Shown piece by piece: positions 27,024-34,740 of a stretch of 39,717 bases of DNA. The translations under genes and the position numbers were made by a program. The DNA is from Paeniroseomonas aquatica. Lineage in GTDB: Bacteria; Pseudomonadota; Alphaproteobacteria; Acetobacterales; Acetobacteraceae. Location: the NCBI RefSeq assembly GCF_030409335.1, contig NZ_JAUFPN010000109.1, positions 1 through 39,717 on the forward strand. Reading direction: 5' to 3'. How positions within the stretch are numbered: position 1 is the stretch's first letter; every line of letters starts with the position of its first letter. The notes under the pieces were generated by a model. It was not told where the DNA came from. It did not search any database and saw nothing but the letters and a program-made list of their open reading frames with translations.

Positions 27024-28052
27024 CTACCGCTTCACGTTCGCCTTCATCCAGTCGACCAGCATCCCGGCGATCTGCAGGTTGTTCCTGTCCTGCATGAGCA
27101 TGTGCGAATTGCCGCGGATGCCCTGGTCCGGCAGCACCACCAGCGAGGCCTTGCCGCCGGCGGCGTTGACCTTCTCGACGAAGGCGCGGCAGGCGACCAG
27201 ACGCGGCGCCCAGCGGGGGAATTGCTCCACGTAGTCGCCGAACAGCACCATGATCGGGATGCCGCGATAGGGTGCGAGGTCGCCGGCCGCATCCGGGCAG
27301 GCGCCGGGCTCGACCGAGATGATCCCGGCCACCCCCTTGGTCTCCAGCGCCGCGGTCTGGAAGGGGTAGATGCCGGATTGCGAATGGCTGATGAGCACCG
27401 CGCCCTGCAGCTTCTGCGCGAGCGCCGCCAGCGCCGGGACGGTCGGGTTCGGCGTCGGCATCGAGGCGAGGTAGTCGGGCACCATCTGCTTCCAGAACTC
27501 GGCCTGGGCCTCGATCGGGAATTGCAGGTCGGGGAAGGTCTGCGGGAAGGCGGTGCCGAAGCGGAAGATCGCCCAGGCGGATTCGTGGGAGGCGGAGAAG
27601 ACGGTCGGCAGCCGCTCCACCGGGGCGCCCTTGCGGACGGCGTTGACGCCGGAGGGGTCGCCGGCCGAGCGGCCGCGCCGCACCTGGTCGACGACATAGG
27701 TCGGCTGGCCGCGGCGGGTGAAGTATTCGGCCCAGCCCATGCGGCCGTCGGGCGTGGTTTCCCAGGTGGTGCCGGTCAGGCAGCAGCCATGGATCAGCAC
27801 CACCGGCGTCGCCGCGGTGCCGCCGGCCGGGATTTGGTACTGCACGTACATCTGGTCGACGGTGATGGTGCCGGCGGGGGCATAGGCCGGAAGGGTGGAG
27901 AGATCCTCCGAGGCGATGTCGCGGCCGCCGACGAAGAAGGAGCCCTGGCTTTCGATCGACAGCGGCCCGGTGGGGGTGGAAGTGGGGGCTTGGGCGAAGG
28001 CCGCCGGCGCCAGGGCCAAGGCAGCCAGCAATCCCGCAACGATACCACGCAT
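27024..28052 (-). CDS. Secreted alpha/beta hydrolase, esterase 713-like with adjacent-cysteine oxyanion site
   Basis: 342 residues with a Sec signal (MRGIVAGLLAALALAPAAFA). The first strand gives VVLIHGCCLTGTTWETT, where Cys90-Cys91 lie next to each other at the oxyanion hole, as in Alcaligenes esterase 713, whose structure shows a disulfide between neighbouring Cys. The nucleophile is Ser224 (ISHSQSG), the acid probably Glu248 (SVEPGACP), and the His 317 (GNSHMLMQD); a Ser-His-Glu triad is also the esterase 713 arrangement. It acts in the periplasm or outside; the ester is unknown. ATG 28052 is fixed by the signal peptide. Divergent from arsR. Confidence 0.83.
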   Translation of the reverse strand: MRGIVAGLLAALALAPAAFAQAPTSTPTGPLSIESQGSFFVGGRDIASEDLSTLPAYAPAGTITVDQMYVQYQIPAGGTAATPVVLIHGCCLTGTTWETTPDGRMGWAEYFTRRGQPTYVVDQVRRGRSAGDPSGVNAVRKGAPVERLPTVFSASHESAWAIFRFGTAFPQTFPDLQFPIEAQAEFWKQMVPDYLASMPTPNPTVPALAALAQKLQGAVLISHSQSGIYPFQTAALETKGVAGIISVEPGACPDAAGDLAPYRGIPIMVLFGDYVEQFPRWAPRLVACRAFVEKVNAAGGKASLVVLPDQGIRGNSHMLMQDRNNLQIAGMLVDWMKANVKR

Positions 28053-28141
28053 CAGACTGTTTCCCCCATCGAGTCCGCGGCCTGTTGCGGCCGCGCCCGG
28101 CCAGTATGTCGGACGACGGAGGTTCGACCAAACCAAGTCCC

Positions 28142-28183
28142 TTGACCGCAGCCGCACTATTCTATAATTCCATAAATATGGAA
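28142..28183 (+). promoter_or_regulatory. arsR promoter with operator palindrome; likely leaderless
   Basis: TTGACC (28142-28147) and TATAAT (28163-28168) are 15 bases apart. Immediately after is TTCCAT-AAAT-ATGGAA (28168-28183), a perfect palindrome that covers the transcription start and the ATG at 28178. The -10 ends 9 bases before the ATG, leaving no room for a Shine-Dalgarno sequence. ArsR repressors bind such dyads; autoregulation by ArsR released by As(III) is inferred. Confidence 0.7.
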
Positions 28184-28534
28184 AAATCGAATGCCATCGA
28201 GGCCCTGGCCGCGCTTGCGCAGGAATCCCGCCTCGACGTGTTCCGCCTGCTGGTGCAGGCCGGCGTCGAGGGGCTGCCGGCCGGGCGGATCGGCGAGGCC
28301 CTGGGCCTGCCCGGCGCGACCCTGTCGTTCCACCTGAACCAGCTCCGGCACGCCGGGCTGGTGACCTTCCGGCGGGAGGGGCGGTCGCTGATCTATATGG
28401 CGGAATACGCCGCCATGAACGGTCTGCTCGCCTACCTGACGGAGAACTGCTGCCAAGGCGAGGCCGCGGGCTGCGGCGTCGGCGCCTGCGATTCCACCAC
28501 CCTCATCCGGACCAAGGGAGACACCCGTCCATGA
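28178..28534 (+). CDS. arsR: ArsR-family arsenic-responsive repressor
   Basis: 118 residues with a winged-helix DNA-binding domain (ALAQESRLDVFRLLVQAG, then GATLSFHLNQLRHAGLV as recognition helix and the FRREGRSLIYMAEY wing). Near the C-terminus is CCQGEAAGCGVGAC (Cys91, Cys92, Cys99, Cys104). A vicinal Cys pair plus a later Cys in the C-terminal helix is the As(III) site type of Acidithiobacillus-like ArsR; here spacing is slightly different. The ATG at 28178 gives the family N-terminus (MEKSNAIEALAAL), within the operator palindrome. First gene of an operon of four, coupled to arsI by ATGA. Confidence 0.93.
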   Translation: MEKSNAIEALAALAQESRLDVFRLLVQAGVEGLPAGRIGEALGLPGATLSFHLNQLRHAGLVTFRREGRSLIYMAEYAAMNGLLAYLTENCCQGEAAGCGVGACDSTTLIRTKGDTRP

Positions 28535-28962
28535 AGCGCATGCATATCCATGTCGGCGTGAAGGATCTGGCCGAGAGCATCCGCTTCTACAGCGCGCTCT
28601 TCGGCGCCGAGCCCGCCAAGCTGAAGCCCGACTATGCCAAGTGGATGCTGGAGGACCCGCGGCTGAACTTCGCGATCTCCACCCGGGCGAAGACCCTTGG
28701 CCTCGACCACATGGGGCTGCAGGTGGAGGATGCCGCCGAGCTCGATGGGCTGCGCGCGCAGATGTCGGCGGCGAATATCGCGACGCATGCGGATGGCGAG
28801 ACGACCTGCTGCTACGCGCGGTCGGAGAAGTCCTGGGTCGAGGACCCGAACGGCATCGCCTGGGAGGCCTACCACACGATGGAGGATGCGCAGATCTTCT
28901 CGGCGGCCGAGGCCGTGCCGGCGCCGGCCTGCTGCGGCGCGAAGCCGGGGGCCGCGGCGTGA
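28531..28962 (+). CDS. arsI: ArsI/CadI-family VOC metalloprotein, probable C-As lyase
   Basis: 143 residues of a vicinal-oxygen-chelate fold. MKRMHIHVGVKDLAESIRFYSALFG starts the first beta-alpha-beta unit, with His near residues 5-7 as metal ligand; GLDHMGLQVED gives His60; EDPNGIAWEAYHT gives Glu112. TTCCYARSEKSWV holds Cys93-Cys94, the pair that binds the trivalent organoarsenical in ArsI, which cleaves the carbon-arsenic bond with Fe(II) and oxygen. A second Cys pair (ACCGAK, 134-135) at the C-terminus may hand over arsenic. CadI is the close alternative name. Overlaps arsR and arsC by four bases each. Confidence 0.85.
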   Translation: MKRMHIHVGVKDLAESIRFYSALFGAEPAKLKPDYAKWMLEDPRLNFAISTRAKTLGLDHMGLQVEDAAELDGLRAQMSAANIATHADGETTCCYARSEKSWVEDPNGIAWEAYHTMEDAQIFSAAEAVPAPACCGAKPGAAA

Positions 28963-29321
28963 GCATCACGATCTACCACAACCCGGCCTGCGGCACCTCC
29001 CGCAACGTCCTCGGCCTGATCCGCGAGAGCGGGGTGGAGCCGCGGGTGATCGAGTACCTGAAGACCCCGCCGTCGCGCGCCGAGCTGGTCGAGCTGATCG
29101 GCCGCATGGGCATCACCGTGCGGGCGCTGCTGCGGCAGAAGGGCACGCCCCATGACGAACTGGGGCTGGCCGATCTGGCGCTGGGCGACGACCAGTTGCT
29201 GGACGCGATGGTGGCGCATCCGATCCTGATGAACCGGCCCATCGTGGTGGCGCCCGGCGGGGTGAGGCTGTGCCGCCCCTCCGAGACGGTGCGGGACCTG
29301 CTGCCCGGCGCCGCGCCATGA
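28959..29321 (+). CDS. arsC: Glutaredoxin-coupled arsenate reductase
   Basis: 120 residues. Opens with SITIYHNPACGTSRNVL, containing catalytic Cys11, and keeps the three Arg that hold arsenate in the E. coli plasmid enzyme: Arg59, Arg93 (MNRPIVV) and Arg106. It reduces As(V) to As(III) with glutathione and glutaredoxin for efflux by Acr3. The start is GTG at 28959 in a GTGA overlap with the arsI stop. Its stop overlaps the acr3 start by ATGA, so the operon is translationally chained. Confidence 0.93.
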   Translation: MSITIYHNPACGTSRNVLGLIRESGVEPRVIEYLKTPPSRAELVELIGRMGITVRALLRQKGTPHDELGLADLALGDDQLLDAMVAHPILMNRPIVVAPGGVRLCRPSETVRDLLPGAAP

Positions 29322-30400
29322 GCGAGGCCGTCGCCGTCGTGCCGGGCAAGGCGCCCTCGCTCGGCACCTTCGAGCGTTACCTGACCCTCTGGGTGGCGCT
29401 CTGCATCGTCGTCGGCATCGGGCTGGGGCAGGCGATGCCGGGGCCCTTCGAGGCGATCGGCGCGGCGACCGTCGCCGAGGTGAACCTGCCGGTCGCGGTG
29501 CTGGTCTGGCTGATGGTCATCCCCATGCTGCTCAAGATCGACCTCGGCGCGCTGGGGCAGGTGGGGCGGCACTGGCGCGGCATCGCCACCACGGTCGGCA
29601 TCAACTGGCTGGTGAAGCCCTTCTCGATGGCCCTGCTCGGCTGGATCTTCATCGCCCAGCTCTTCCGGCCCTGGCTGCCGGAGGCGCAGATCGACGGCTA
29701 CCTGGCCGGGCTGATCCTGCTGGCGGCGGCGCCCTGCACGGCCATGGTCTTCGTCTGGTCGAACCTGGTGGAGGGCGAGCCGCATTTCACCCTGTCGCAG
29801 GTGGCGCTGAACGACACGATCATGGTCTTCGCCTTCGCGCCCATCGTCGGGCTGCTGCTCGGCCTGTCCTCGATCGCGGTGCCCTGGGGCACGCTGGTGC
29901 TCTCGGTGGTGCTCTACATCGTCGTGCCGGTCATCGTCGCGCAGCTCTGGCGGCGCGCGCTGCTGGCCGGCGGCGGGGAGCCGGCGCTGGCGGCGATGCT
30001 GGGGCGGCTGGCGCCGCTCTCGCTCGGGGCGCTGCTGCTGACGCTGGTGCTGCTGTTCGGCCTGCAGGGCGCGCAGATCCTGCGCCAGCCCGCCGTCATC
30101 GCCCTGCTGGCGGTGCCGATCCTGATCCAGGTCTATGGCAATGCGGCGCTGGCCTATTGGCTGAACCGCCGGCTGGGCGTTGCCTGGTGCGTCGCCGGGC
30201 CCTCGGCGCTGATCGGCGCCAGCAACTTCTTCGAGCTGGCGGTGGCGACGGCCATCGCGCTGTTCGGCTTCCAGTCGGGCGCGGCGCTGGCGACGGTGGT
30301 CGGCGTGCTGGTGGAGGTGCCGGTGATGCTCTCCGTTGTCTGGATCGTCCGGCGTTCGCGCGGCTGGTACGAGCAGGGGGCCGGCATCAGCCCCGGGTGA
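29318..30400 (+). CDS. acr3: Arsenite efflux permease Acr3
   Basis: 360 residues, about ten transmembrane segments of the BART/Acr3 superfamily. Diagnostic motifs are AAAPCTAMVFVWSNL with Cys140 (equivalent to the Cys needed for arsenite in Acr3), VALNDTIMVFAFAPIVG, and IGASNFFELAVATAIALFG with the conserved Glu in the last part. It is a proton-coupled As(OH)3 exporter in the inner membrane. ATG 29318 overlaps the arsC stop. The last gene of arsR-arsI-arsC-acr3; the 3' end overlaps the convergent serine hydrolase by 14 bases. Confidence 0.94.
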   Translation: MSEAVAVVPGKAPSLGTFERYLTLWVALCIVVGIGLGQAMPGPFEAIGAATVAEVNLPVAVLVWLMVIPMLLKIDLGALGQVGRHWRGIATTVGINWLVKPFSMALLGWIFIAQLFRPWLPEAQIDGYLAGLILLAAAPCTAMVFVWSNLVEGEPHFTLSQVALNDTIMVFAFAPIVGLLLGLSSIAVPWGTLVLSVVLYIVVPVIVAQLWRRALLAGGGEPALAAMLGRLAPLSLGALLLTLVLLFGLQGAQILRQPAVIALLAVPILIQVYGNAALAYWLNRRLGVAWCVAGPSALIGASNFFELAVATAIALFGFQSGAALATVVGVLVEVPVMLSVVWIVRRSRGWYEQGAGISPG

Positions 30401-31937
30401 AACGCAGCCCGCCGGCGCGGGCGCCGCTGACCACCAGCGTGTTGCCTTCGAGCTTTGCATCCAGCCAGCCCTGGAACAGCGTGCCCGGGGTGCGGATGCG
30501 GAGGACATCCGCCGCGATGGGCTGGATGGGCCAGGGGCCGGCGACGGTCAGCGGGCCGCGGACCTGGACGGCGAGGCCGGCCTCGCTCGGGGCGATGGTC
30601 CAGGTGGTCGCCAGCTCGGCGCAGTGCCAGTCGCCGGTAAGGCCCGCGGGCAGCACCGGGTCGGCCGGGGCGCGGTGGAAGGTGGTGCAGGTGCCGGCAT
30701 CGGTCTCCAGCACCAGCGTATCGCCCTCCGGCGGGGCGACGGTGAAGGGGAAGACGCCGCGGCGGGCGGCGAGGCGGCCGTCGGCGGTGGCGGCCAGCGG
30801 GAAGGGCACGCCGTGCTGGGTCGCGGCCGGGCCGGGCGAGAATTCGACGGTGGCGCCGCTCTCGGCATCCAGCCAGCGGCCGGCGAGGCCCTCCAGCTTC
30901 GGCATCGGTGGCACCGGATGCAGGCCGGGGCCGGCGGCCATATCCAGCATCTGGTGCGCCAGGTGGTGCACGTCGATCCCGCCGTGGTTGGCGATGGCGA
31001 TGATGGCGAGGTCGCGCTCCGGCACCCGCAGGAAGCAGGTCTTGAAGCCCGGCCAGAGCCCGCCGTGGTCGACGGTGCGGAGGCCGCGGTAGGTCGTCAC
31101 CTCCAGCCCGCGGGCATAGAGATTGGGCGTGCCGTTGGCGAAGGCCTCGGTCTGCTGCAGCGCCGCGGCGATGCCGGGCAGCAGATCCTGGCGGTAGTTG
31201 CGCTCCCACAGCGCGAGGTCCTCGACGCAGGAGACCAGGCCGCCCTCGCCGCCGAGCGGGAAGCCATGCGCGGCGCGGACGAAGCCGCCCTCCTGCGGCA
31301 GGTAGCCGGTGGCGAGGTGGGGGACGATCTCGGTGGTGCCCGGCGTGTGCCGGGTGCGGGTCATGCCGAGCGGGGCGAAGATGCGGGCCTCGAGGAACTC
31401 GGCCAGCAGCATGCCGCCGACGACCTCGACGATGCGGCCGAGCAGCAGGAAGCCGGTGTTGGAATAGCGGAAGCGGCTGCCCGGCGGGAAGTTCAGGCTG
31501 CGCTGGCGGCCGATGGCGGCGAGCAGGTCGGCCGCTGCCCAGGGCTGCGACAGGTCGGCGCCGCCGAGCCGCATCAGCTCCAGCATGTCGCGCAGGCCGG
31601 AGGTGTTGTGCATCAGGTGGTCGATGGTGATCGGCGCGCCGAAGTCGGGCAGCTCCGGCAGGTGGCGGTGGATCGGGTCGCCGACCGCGAGGCGGCCCTC
31701 GGCCGCCAGCAGCAGGATGGCGGCGCAGGTGAATTGCTTGCTGACCGAGGCGATGCGGAAGCGCGTCTCCGGCCCGATCGGGATGCCGTGCTCGAGGCTG
31801 GCGAGGCCGGCGCTCTCGTGCAGCGCCAGCGCGCCGCCGCGCACCAGCCCCAGGGTGGCGCCGGGTCCGCCGCCCTCCCAGGGGGCGAGCAGGCGGCGGG
31901 CGTGGCGGCGCAGCGCCAGCAGGTCGAGGTCCGTCAT
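30387..31937 (-). CDS. Serine hydrolase of the class C beta-lactamase/D-aminopeptidase family
   Basis: 516 residues. The penicillin-binding fold has SVSK (Ser64, Lys67), YSN (Tyr158-Asn160) and HGG (291-293) as the three active-site motifs. After residue about 335 come two beta-barrel-like domains (GRWLDAESGATVEFSPG, then GDWHCAELATTWTIAP). That plan and length fit the D-aminopeptidase DAP of Ochrobactrum. No signal peptide, so it is probably cytosolic. It may cleave D-amino-acid peptides or esters; a beta-lactamase role is unlikely. ATG 31937; it follows the HtrA-like gene by 13 bases with GAGGAGG between, so they are probably co-transcribed. Confidence 0.85.
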   Translation of the reverse strand: MTDLDLLALRRHARRLLAPWEGGGPGATLGLVRGGALALHESAGLASLEHGIPIGPETRFRIASVSKQFTCAAILLLAAEGRLAVGDPIHRHLPELPDFGAPITIDHLMHNTSGLRDMLELMRLGGADLSQPWAAADLLAAIGRQRSLNFPPGSRFRYSNTGFLLLGRIVEVVGGMLLAEFLEARIFAPLGMTRTRHTPGTTEIVPHLATGYLPQEGGFVRAAHGFPLGGEGGLVSCVEDLALWERNYRQDLLPGIAAALQQTEAFANGTPNLYARGLEVTTYRGLRTVDHGGLWPGFKTCFLRVPERDLAIIAIANHGGIDVHHLAHQMLDMAAGPGLHPVPPMPKLEGLAGRWLDAESGATVEFSPGPAATQHGVPFPLAATADGRLAARRGVFPFTVAPPEGDTLVLETDAGTCTTFHRAPADPVLPAGLTGDWHCAELATTWTIAPSEAGLAVQVRGPLTVAGPWPIQPIAADVLRIRTPGTLFQGWLDAKLEGNTLVVSGARAGGLRFTRG

Positions 31938-31950
31938 CCGGGAAGCCTCC

Positions 31951-32925
31951 TCAATGGAGCCTGGGCGCCTTGAGGAAGGAGCGGCGGTCGATCGAGGTCA
32001 GCAGCAGCTCGCGCGGGGCGGCCTCGCGGGTGATGCCGAGCGCCACCTTGGTCCCGGCATGGCCGCAGGCCCAGAGGGCACGCCAGAGGCCGGCGAGGTC
32101 GGAAACCCGGGTGCCGCCGACCGAGACCAGCCGGTCGCCCTCGTGCAGCCCCGCCTTCTGCGCCGGGCCGTTGCGCGCCATGGAGGAGACCACCACGCCC
32201 TCCTCGTCCTCCGCCGCATAGAGGCCGAGCCAGGGCCGGGCCGGGCGGTTGGGCCGGCCGAAGGCGAGCAGATCCTCCAGCACCGGCGGCAGCAGGCTGG
32301 CCGGCACCACCATGTTGAGGTCGACCCGGCGGCCCTTGCCGTCCTGCTGCTGCATGACGAGGGAGCCGATGCCCATGAGCTTGCCGCTGCCGCCGATCAG
32401 CCCGGCGCCGCCCCAGGAGGGATGCGCGGGCGCGGTGAAGATCGCATCCTCCAGCATGTATTCCCAGTAGCCGGCGAATTCCTGCCGGGCCGCGATGGTG
32501 CAGCGGAGCGCGTGCTTGCGGCCGCCGGCGCTGGCCAGCACCGCGGTGTCGCCGGGGCGCGGGGCATCGCCGGACTCGATCGGCAGCGCCGGCAGGTTGA
32601 GCTTGCCGAGCGCCTGGATCAGCCCGAATCCGGTCTCGAAGTCATAGGCCAGGGCATGGCCGGGGATGGCCCGGCCGTCGTGGGTGGTGAGCCAGATGGT
32701 CTCGGCCTCCGTCACGATGTAGCCGATGGTGGCGATCAGCCCGTCGGGGCGGATCACCACGCCGGAGCCCAGCCGCTCGGTGCCCAGGGACTGGGCGGTG
32801 AAGGCATCGGCCGGAACCATCGCCTTCACCCCGACCACCGATCGCATCACCTCGTCGAGGTCGAAGTCGTGGTCCGTCGGGTCCGGCTGCAACTCGGGCG
32901 GGATCTCCCATTCGCTGGATGCCAT
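31951..32925 (-). CDS. HtrA-like PDZ protein with all three catalytic residues replaced (pseudoprotease)
   Basis: 324 residues, no signal peptide. S1C layout: LGSGVVIRPDGLIATIGYIV aligns with the His strand (His becomes Tyr69), YDFETGFGLIQ with the Asp motif (Asp becomes Gly99), and HPSWGGAGLIGGSGKLMGIG with GNSGGP (Ser becomes Trp171). A C-terminal PDZ domain follows from about residue 231 (PWLGLYAAEDEEGVVVSSMA, then GPAQKAGLHEGDRLVSVGG). None of the catalytic residues is kept, so it is likely a scaffold or regulator. It stands before the D-aminopeptidase-like hydrolase in an operon, which suggests a partner role. ATG 32925, divergent from znuA. Confidence 0.85.
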   Translation of the reverse strand: MASSEWEIPPELQPDPTDHDFDLDEVMRSVVGVKAMVPADAFTAQSLGTERLGSGVVIRPDGLIATIGYIVTEAETIWLTTHDGRAIPGHALAYDFETGFGLIQALGKLNLPALPIESGDAPRPGDTAVLASAGGRKHALRCTIAARQEFAGYWEYMLEDAIFTAPAHPSWGGAGLIGGSGKLMGIGSLVMQQQDGKGRRVDLNMVVPASLLPPVLEDLLAFGRPNRPARPWLGLYAAEDEEGVVVSSMARNGPAQKAGLHEGDRLVSVGGTRVSDLAGLWRALWACGHAGTKVALGITREAAPRELLLTSIDRRSFLKAPRLH

Positions 32926-33073
32926 GCGCGCTTTCCGTTCCGCCGTGGGTCGTGCCGTCTGTCCGTCGGGCGCAATATCGGCCGGATGCCCGGCTTAGCC
33001 AACGCGCGAGATGGGATTCGGTCAAATCGATGACGCGGGACGGGGGGGCGGGACTGGCCCTGGGCCGGCGCAT

Positions 33074-33086
33074 GTTATAATATAAC
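33074..33086 (+). promoter_or_regulatory. Zur box overlapping the znuA -10 element
   Basis: GTTATA-A-TATAAC is a perfect 13-base palindrome identical in core to the proteobacterial Zur consensus (ATGTTATAATATAACAT type). It contains TATAAT (33076-33081) as the -10. No clear -35 was found. The palindrome ends four bases before the ATG at 33091, so the transcript is probably leaderless and shut off by zinc-loaded Zur. Confidence 0.8.
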
Positions 33087-33090
33087 GTCC

Positions 33091-33978
33091 ATGCAAGCCC
33101 CGATCTCCCGCCGCGCCGCGCTGCTCGGCACCCTCTCCTGCGCCGGCCTGGCCGGGCCCGCCGCGGCCACGCCGCCGGTGGTCGTCGCCGCCTTCTCCAT
33201 CCTGGGCGACATGGTCCGGCAGCTGACAGGCGACGCGGTGGCGCTGCGGGTGCTGGCCGGGCCGGAGACCGATGCCCACCTGTTCCAGCCGCGTCCCTCC
33301 GAGGCCGGGGCGATCCAGGGCGCCGGGCTGGTGGTGCGGAACGGCCTCGGCTTCGAGCCCTGGCTGGACCGGCTGCTGCGCAGCACCGGCTACCAGGGAC
33401 CGGTGGTGACCGCGAGCGCGGGAATCGCGGCCAGGGCGGGCGGCGCCGGCCCCGGGGGCCATGCGGTCGACCCGCATGCCTGGCAGGACGTGGCGCTGGC
33501 GCGGTCCTATGCCGCGGCGATCGCCGCCGGGCTGCGCGGGCTGCTGCCCGCGGCGGCGGTGCGGGCGGCGGACTACGACGCCCGGCTGGCGGCGCTCGAT
33601 GCCTGGGTGCGCGAGCAGGTGGCGCAGGTGCCGCCGGCGCGGCGGGTGGTGGTCACCAGCCACGACGCCTTCGGCTACTTCGCCGCGGCCTATGGGGTGC
33701 GGATGCTGGCGCCGCAGGGGGTGGCGCCGAACGCCCAGCCCTCGGCGGCGCAGGTGGCGGCGCTGATCCGCCAGATTCGGGCGGAACGGGTGACCGCGGT
33801 CTTCATCGAGGGCATCGGCAGCCAGGCGGTGATGCAGCGGCTGGCCCGGGATGCCGGCGTCGCCGTCGGCGGCCGGCTCTATGCCGATACCCTCTCCCCG
33901 CCCGAGGGGCCGGCGCCCAGCTACGAGGCCATGGTGCGGCACAATGTCGGGCTGCTGGTCCCGGCGATGCTGGGCTGA
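33091..33978 (+). CDS. znuA: Zinc ABC transporter substrate-binding protein
   Basis: 295 residues. Tat-like signal (ISRRAALLGTLSCAGLAG) leading to a cluster A-I metal-binding fold: VVAAFSILGDMVRQLTGD, TDAHLFQPRPS (His63), AVDPHAWQDV (His129), VVVTSHDAFGYFAAAYG (His191) and YADTLSPPEG (Asp266). Three His plus an acidic ligand fit zinc. The His-rich loop common in ZnuA is short (GPGGHAVD). The Zur box right upstream supports zinc. No znuB or znuC is adjacent, so the ABC partners must lie elsewhere. Downstream are unrelated genes. Confidence 0.9.
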   Translation: MQAPISRRAALLGTLSCAGLAGPAAATPPVVVAAFSILGDMVRQLTGDAVALRVLAGPETDAHLFQPRPSEAGAIQGAGLVVRNGLGFEPWLDRLLRSTGYQGPVVTASAGIAARAGGAGPGGHAVDPHAWQDVALARSYAAAIAAGLRGLLPAAAVRAADYDARLAALDAWVREQVAQVPPARRVVVTSHDAFGYFAAAYGVRMLAPQGVAPNAQPSAAQVAALIRQIRAERVTAVFIEGIGSQAVMQRLARDAGVAVGGRLYADTLSPPEGPAPSYEAMVRHNVGLLVPAMLG

Positions 33979-34014
33979 GGGCAACCGCGGCGGCGCCGGC
34001 CGCTTAAGGAGCGC

Positions 34015-34731
34015 ATGCCCGAATCCCTTCCGCCCGAATGGGTCGACCCGCCCGACCTCGCCACCGCCCGGGCGGCGCAGGTGGCACTCGCCGCGCGGGT
34101 CGAGACGGCGGACCGCTTCGGCCCGGTGCGGCTGATCGGCGGGGTCGACATCAGCAACACCCGCTTCGACCCGGAGAACCTGGTCTTCGCCGCCGTGGTG
34201 CTGCTGGAATGGCCGGGGCTGGCGGTGGTGGGCGGCGCGAGCGCGGTGGAGCGGGCGCGGATGCCCTACGTGCCGGGGTTCCTCGGCTTCCGCGAGGTGC
34301 CGGCGCTGCTGGCGGCCTGGGCGAAGCTCGAGGCCCTTCCCGACCTGCTGCTGGTCGATGGCCATGGCATCGCGCACCCCCGCGGCCTCGGCATCGCCGC
34401 GCATCTCGGCGTGGTGCTGGACATCCCCAGCATCGGCGTGGCGAAGTCGCCGCTGGTCGGGCGGCCCGAGGCCGAGCTGGCGGCCGAGCCGGGGGCGGAG
34501 CAGCCGCTGGTCTGGAAGGGAAGGCGGCTTGGGACGCTGCTGCGGACCCGCAAGCGCTCGAACCCGCTCTACGTCTCGCTCGGCCACCGGATCTCGGAGG
34601 CGAGCGCGGTCGACTGGGTGCGCCGCTGCGGCACCGGCTACCGGCTGCCAGAGCCGACCCGGCAGGCGCATCTGGCGGCCAATGCGGCGCGGCGGGCGCA
34701 TGGAGTCGCCATTCCGGCCGAGCCGGGCTAA
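34015..34731 (+). CDS. nfi: Endonuclease V (deoxyinosine 3'-endonuclease)
   Basis: 238 residues. EndoV nicks DNA or RNA next to deaminated adenine (inosine). Motifs: IGGVDISNTRF (Asp45, metal), MPYVPGFLGFREVPALL (the wedge PYxPGxL, 84-90, that opens the strand), LLLVDGHGIAHPRGLGIAAHLG (Asp115) and SIGVAKSPLVG (Lys144). Full length. ATG 34015 lies about 36 bases after znuA and follows AAGGAG. Acts in the cytosol in base-damage repair. Confidence 0.95.
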   Translation: MPESLPPEWVDPPDLATARAAQVALAARVETADRFGPVRLIGGVDISNTRFDPENLVFAAVVLLEWPGLAVVGGASAVERARMPYVPGFLGFREVPALLAAWAKLEALPDLLLVDGHGIAHPRGLGIAAHLGVVLDIPSIGVAKSPLVGRPEAELAAEPGAEQPLVWKGRRLGTLLRTRKRSNPLYVSLGHRISEASAVDWVRRCGTGYRLPEPTRQAHLAANAARRAHGVAIPAEPG

Positions 34732-34740
34732 GCCGCGCCC

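Noticed and set aside
30387-31937. Beta-lactamase conferring drug resistance
   Set aside because: The SxxK, YSN and HGG motifs are shared by esterases and D-aminopeptidases, there is no signal peptide, and the extra C-terminal domains fit the latter.
32995-33025. Promoter for the pseudoprotease at 31951-32925
   Set aside because: TTGACC (33025-33020) is good, but the only -10-like word, GGCTAA, is 19 bases away and poor.
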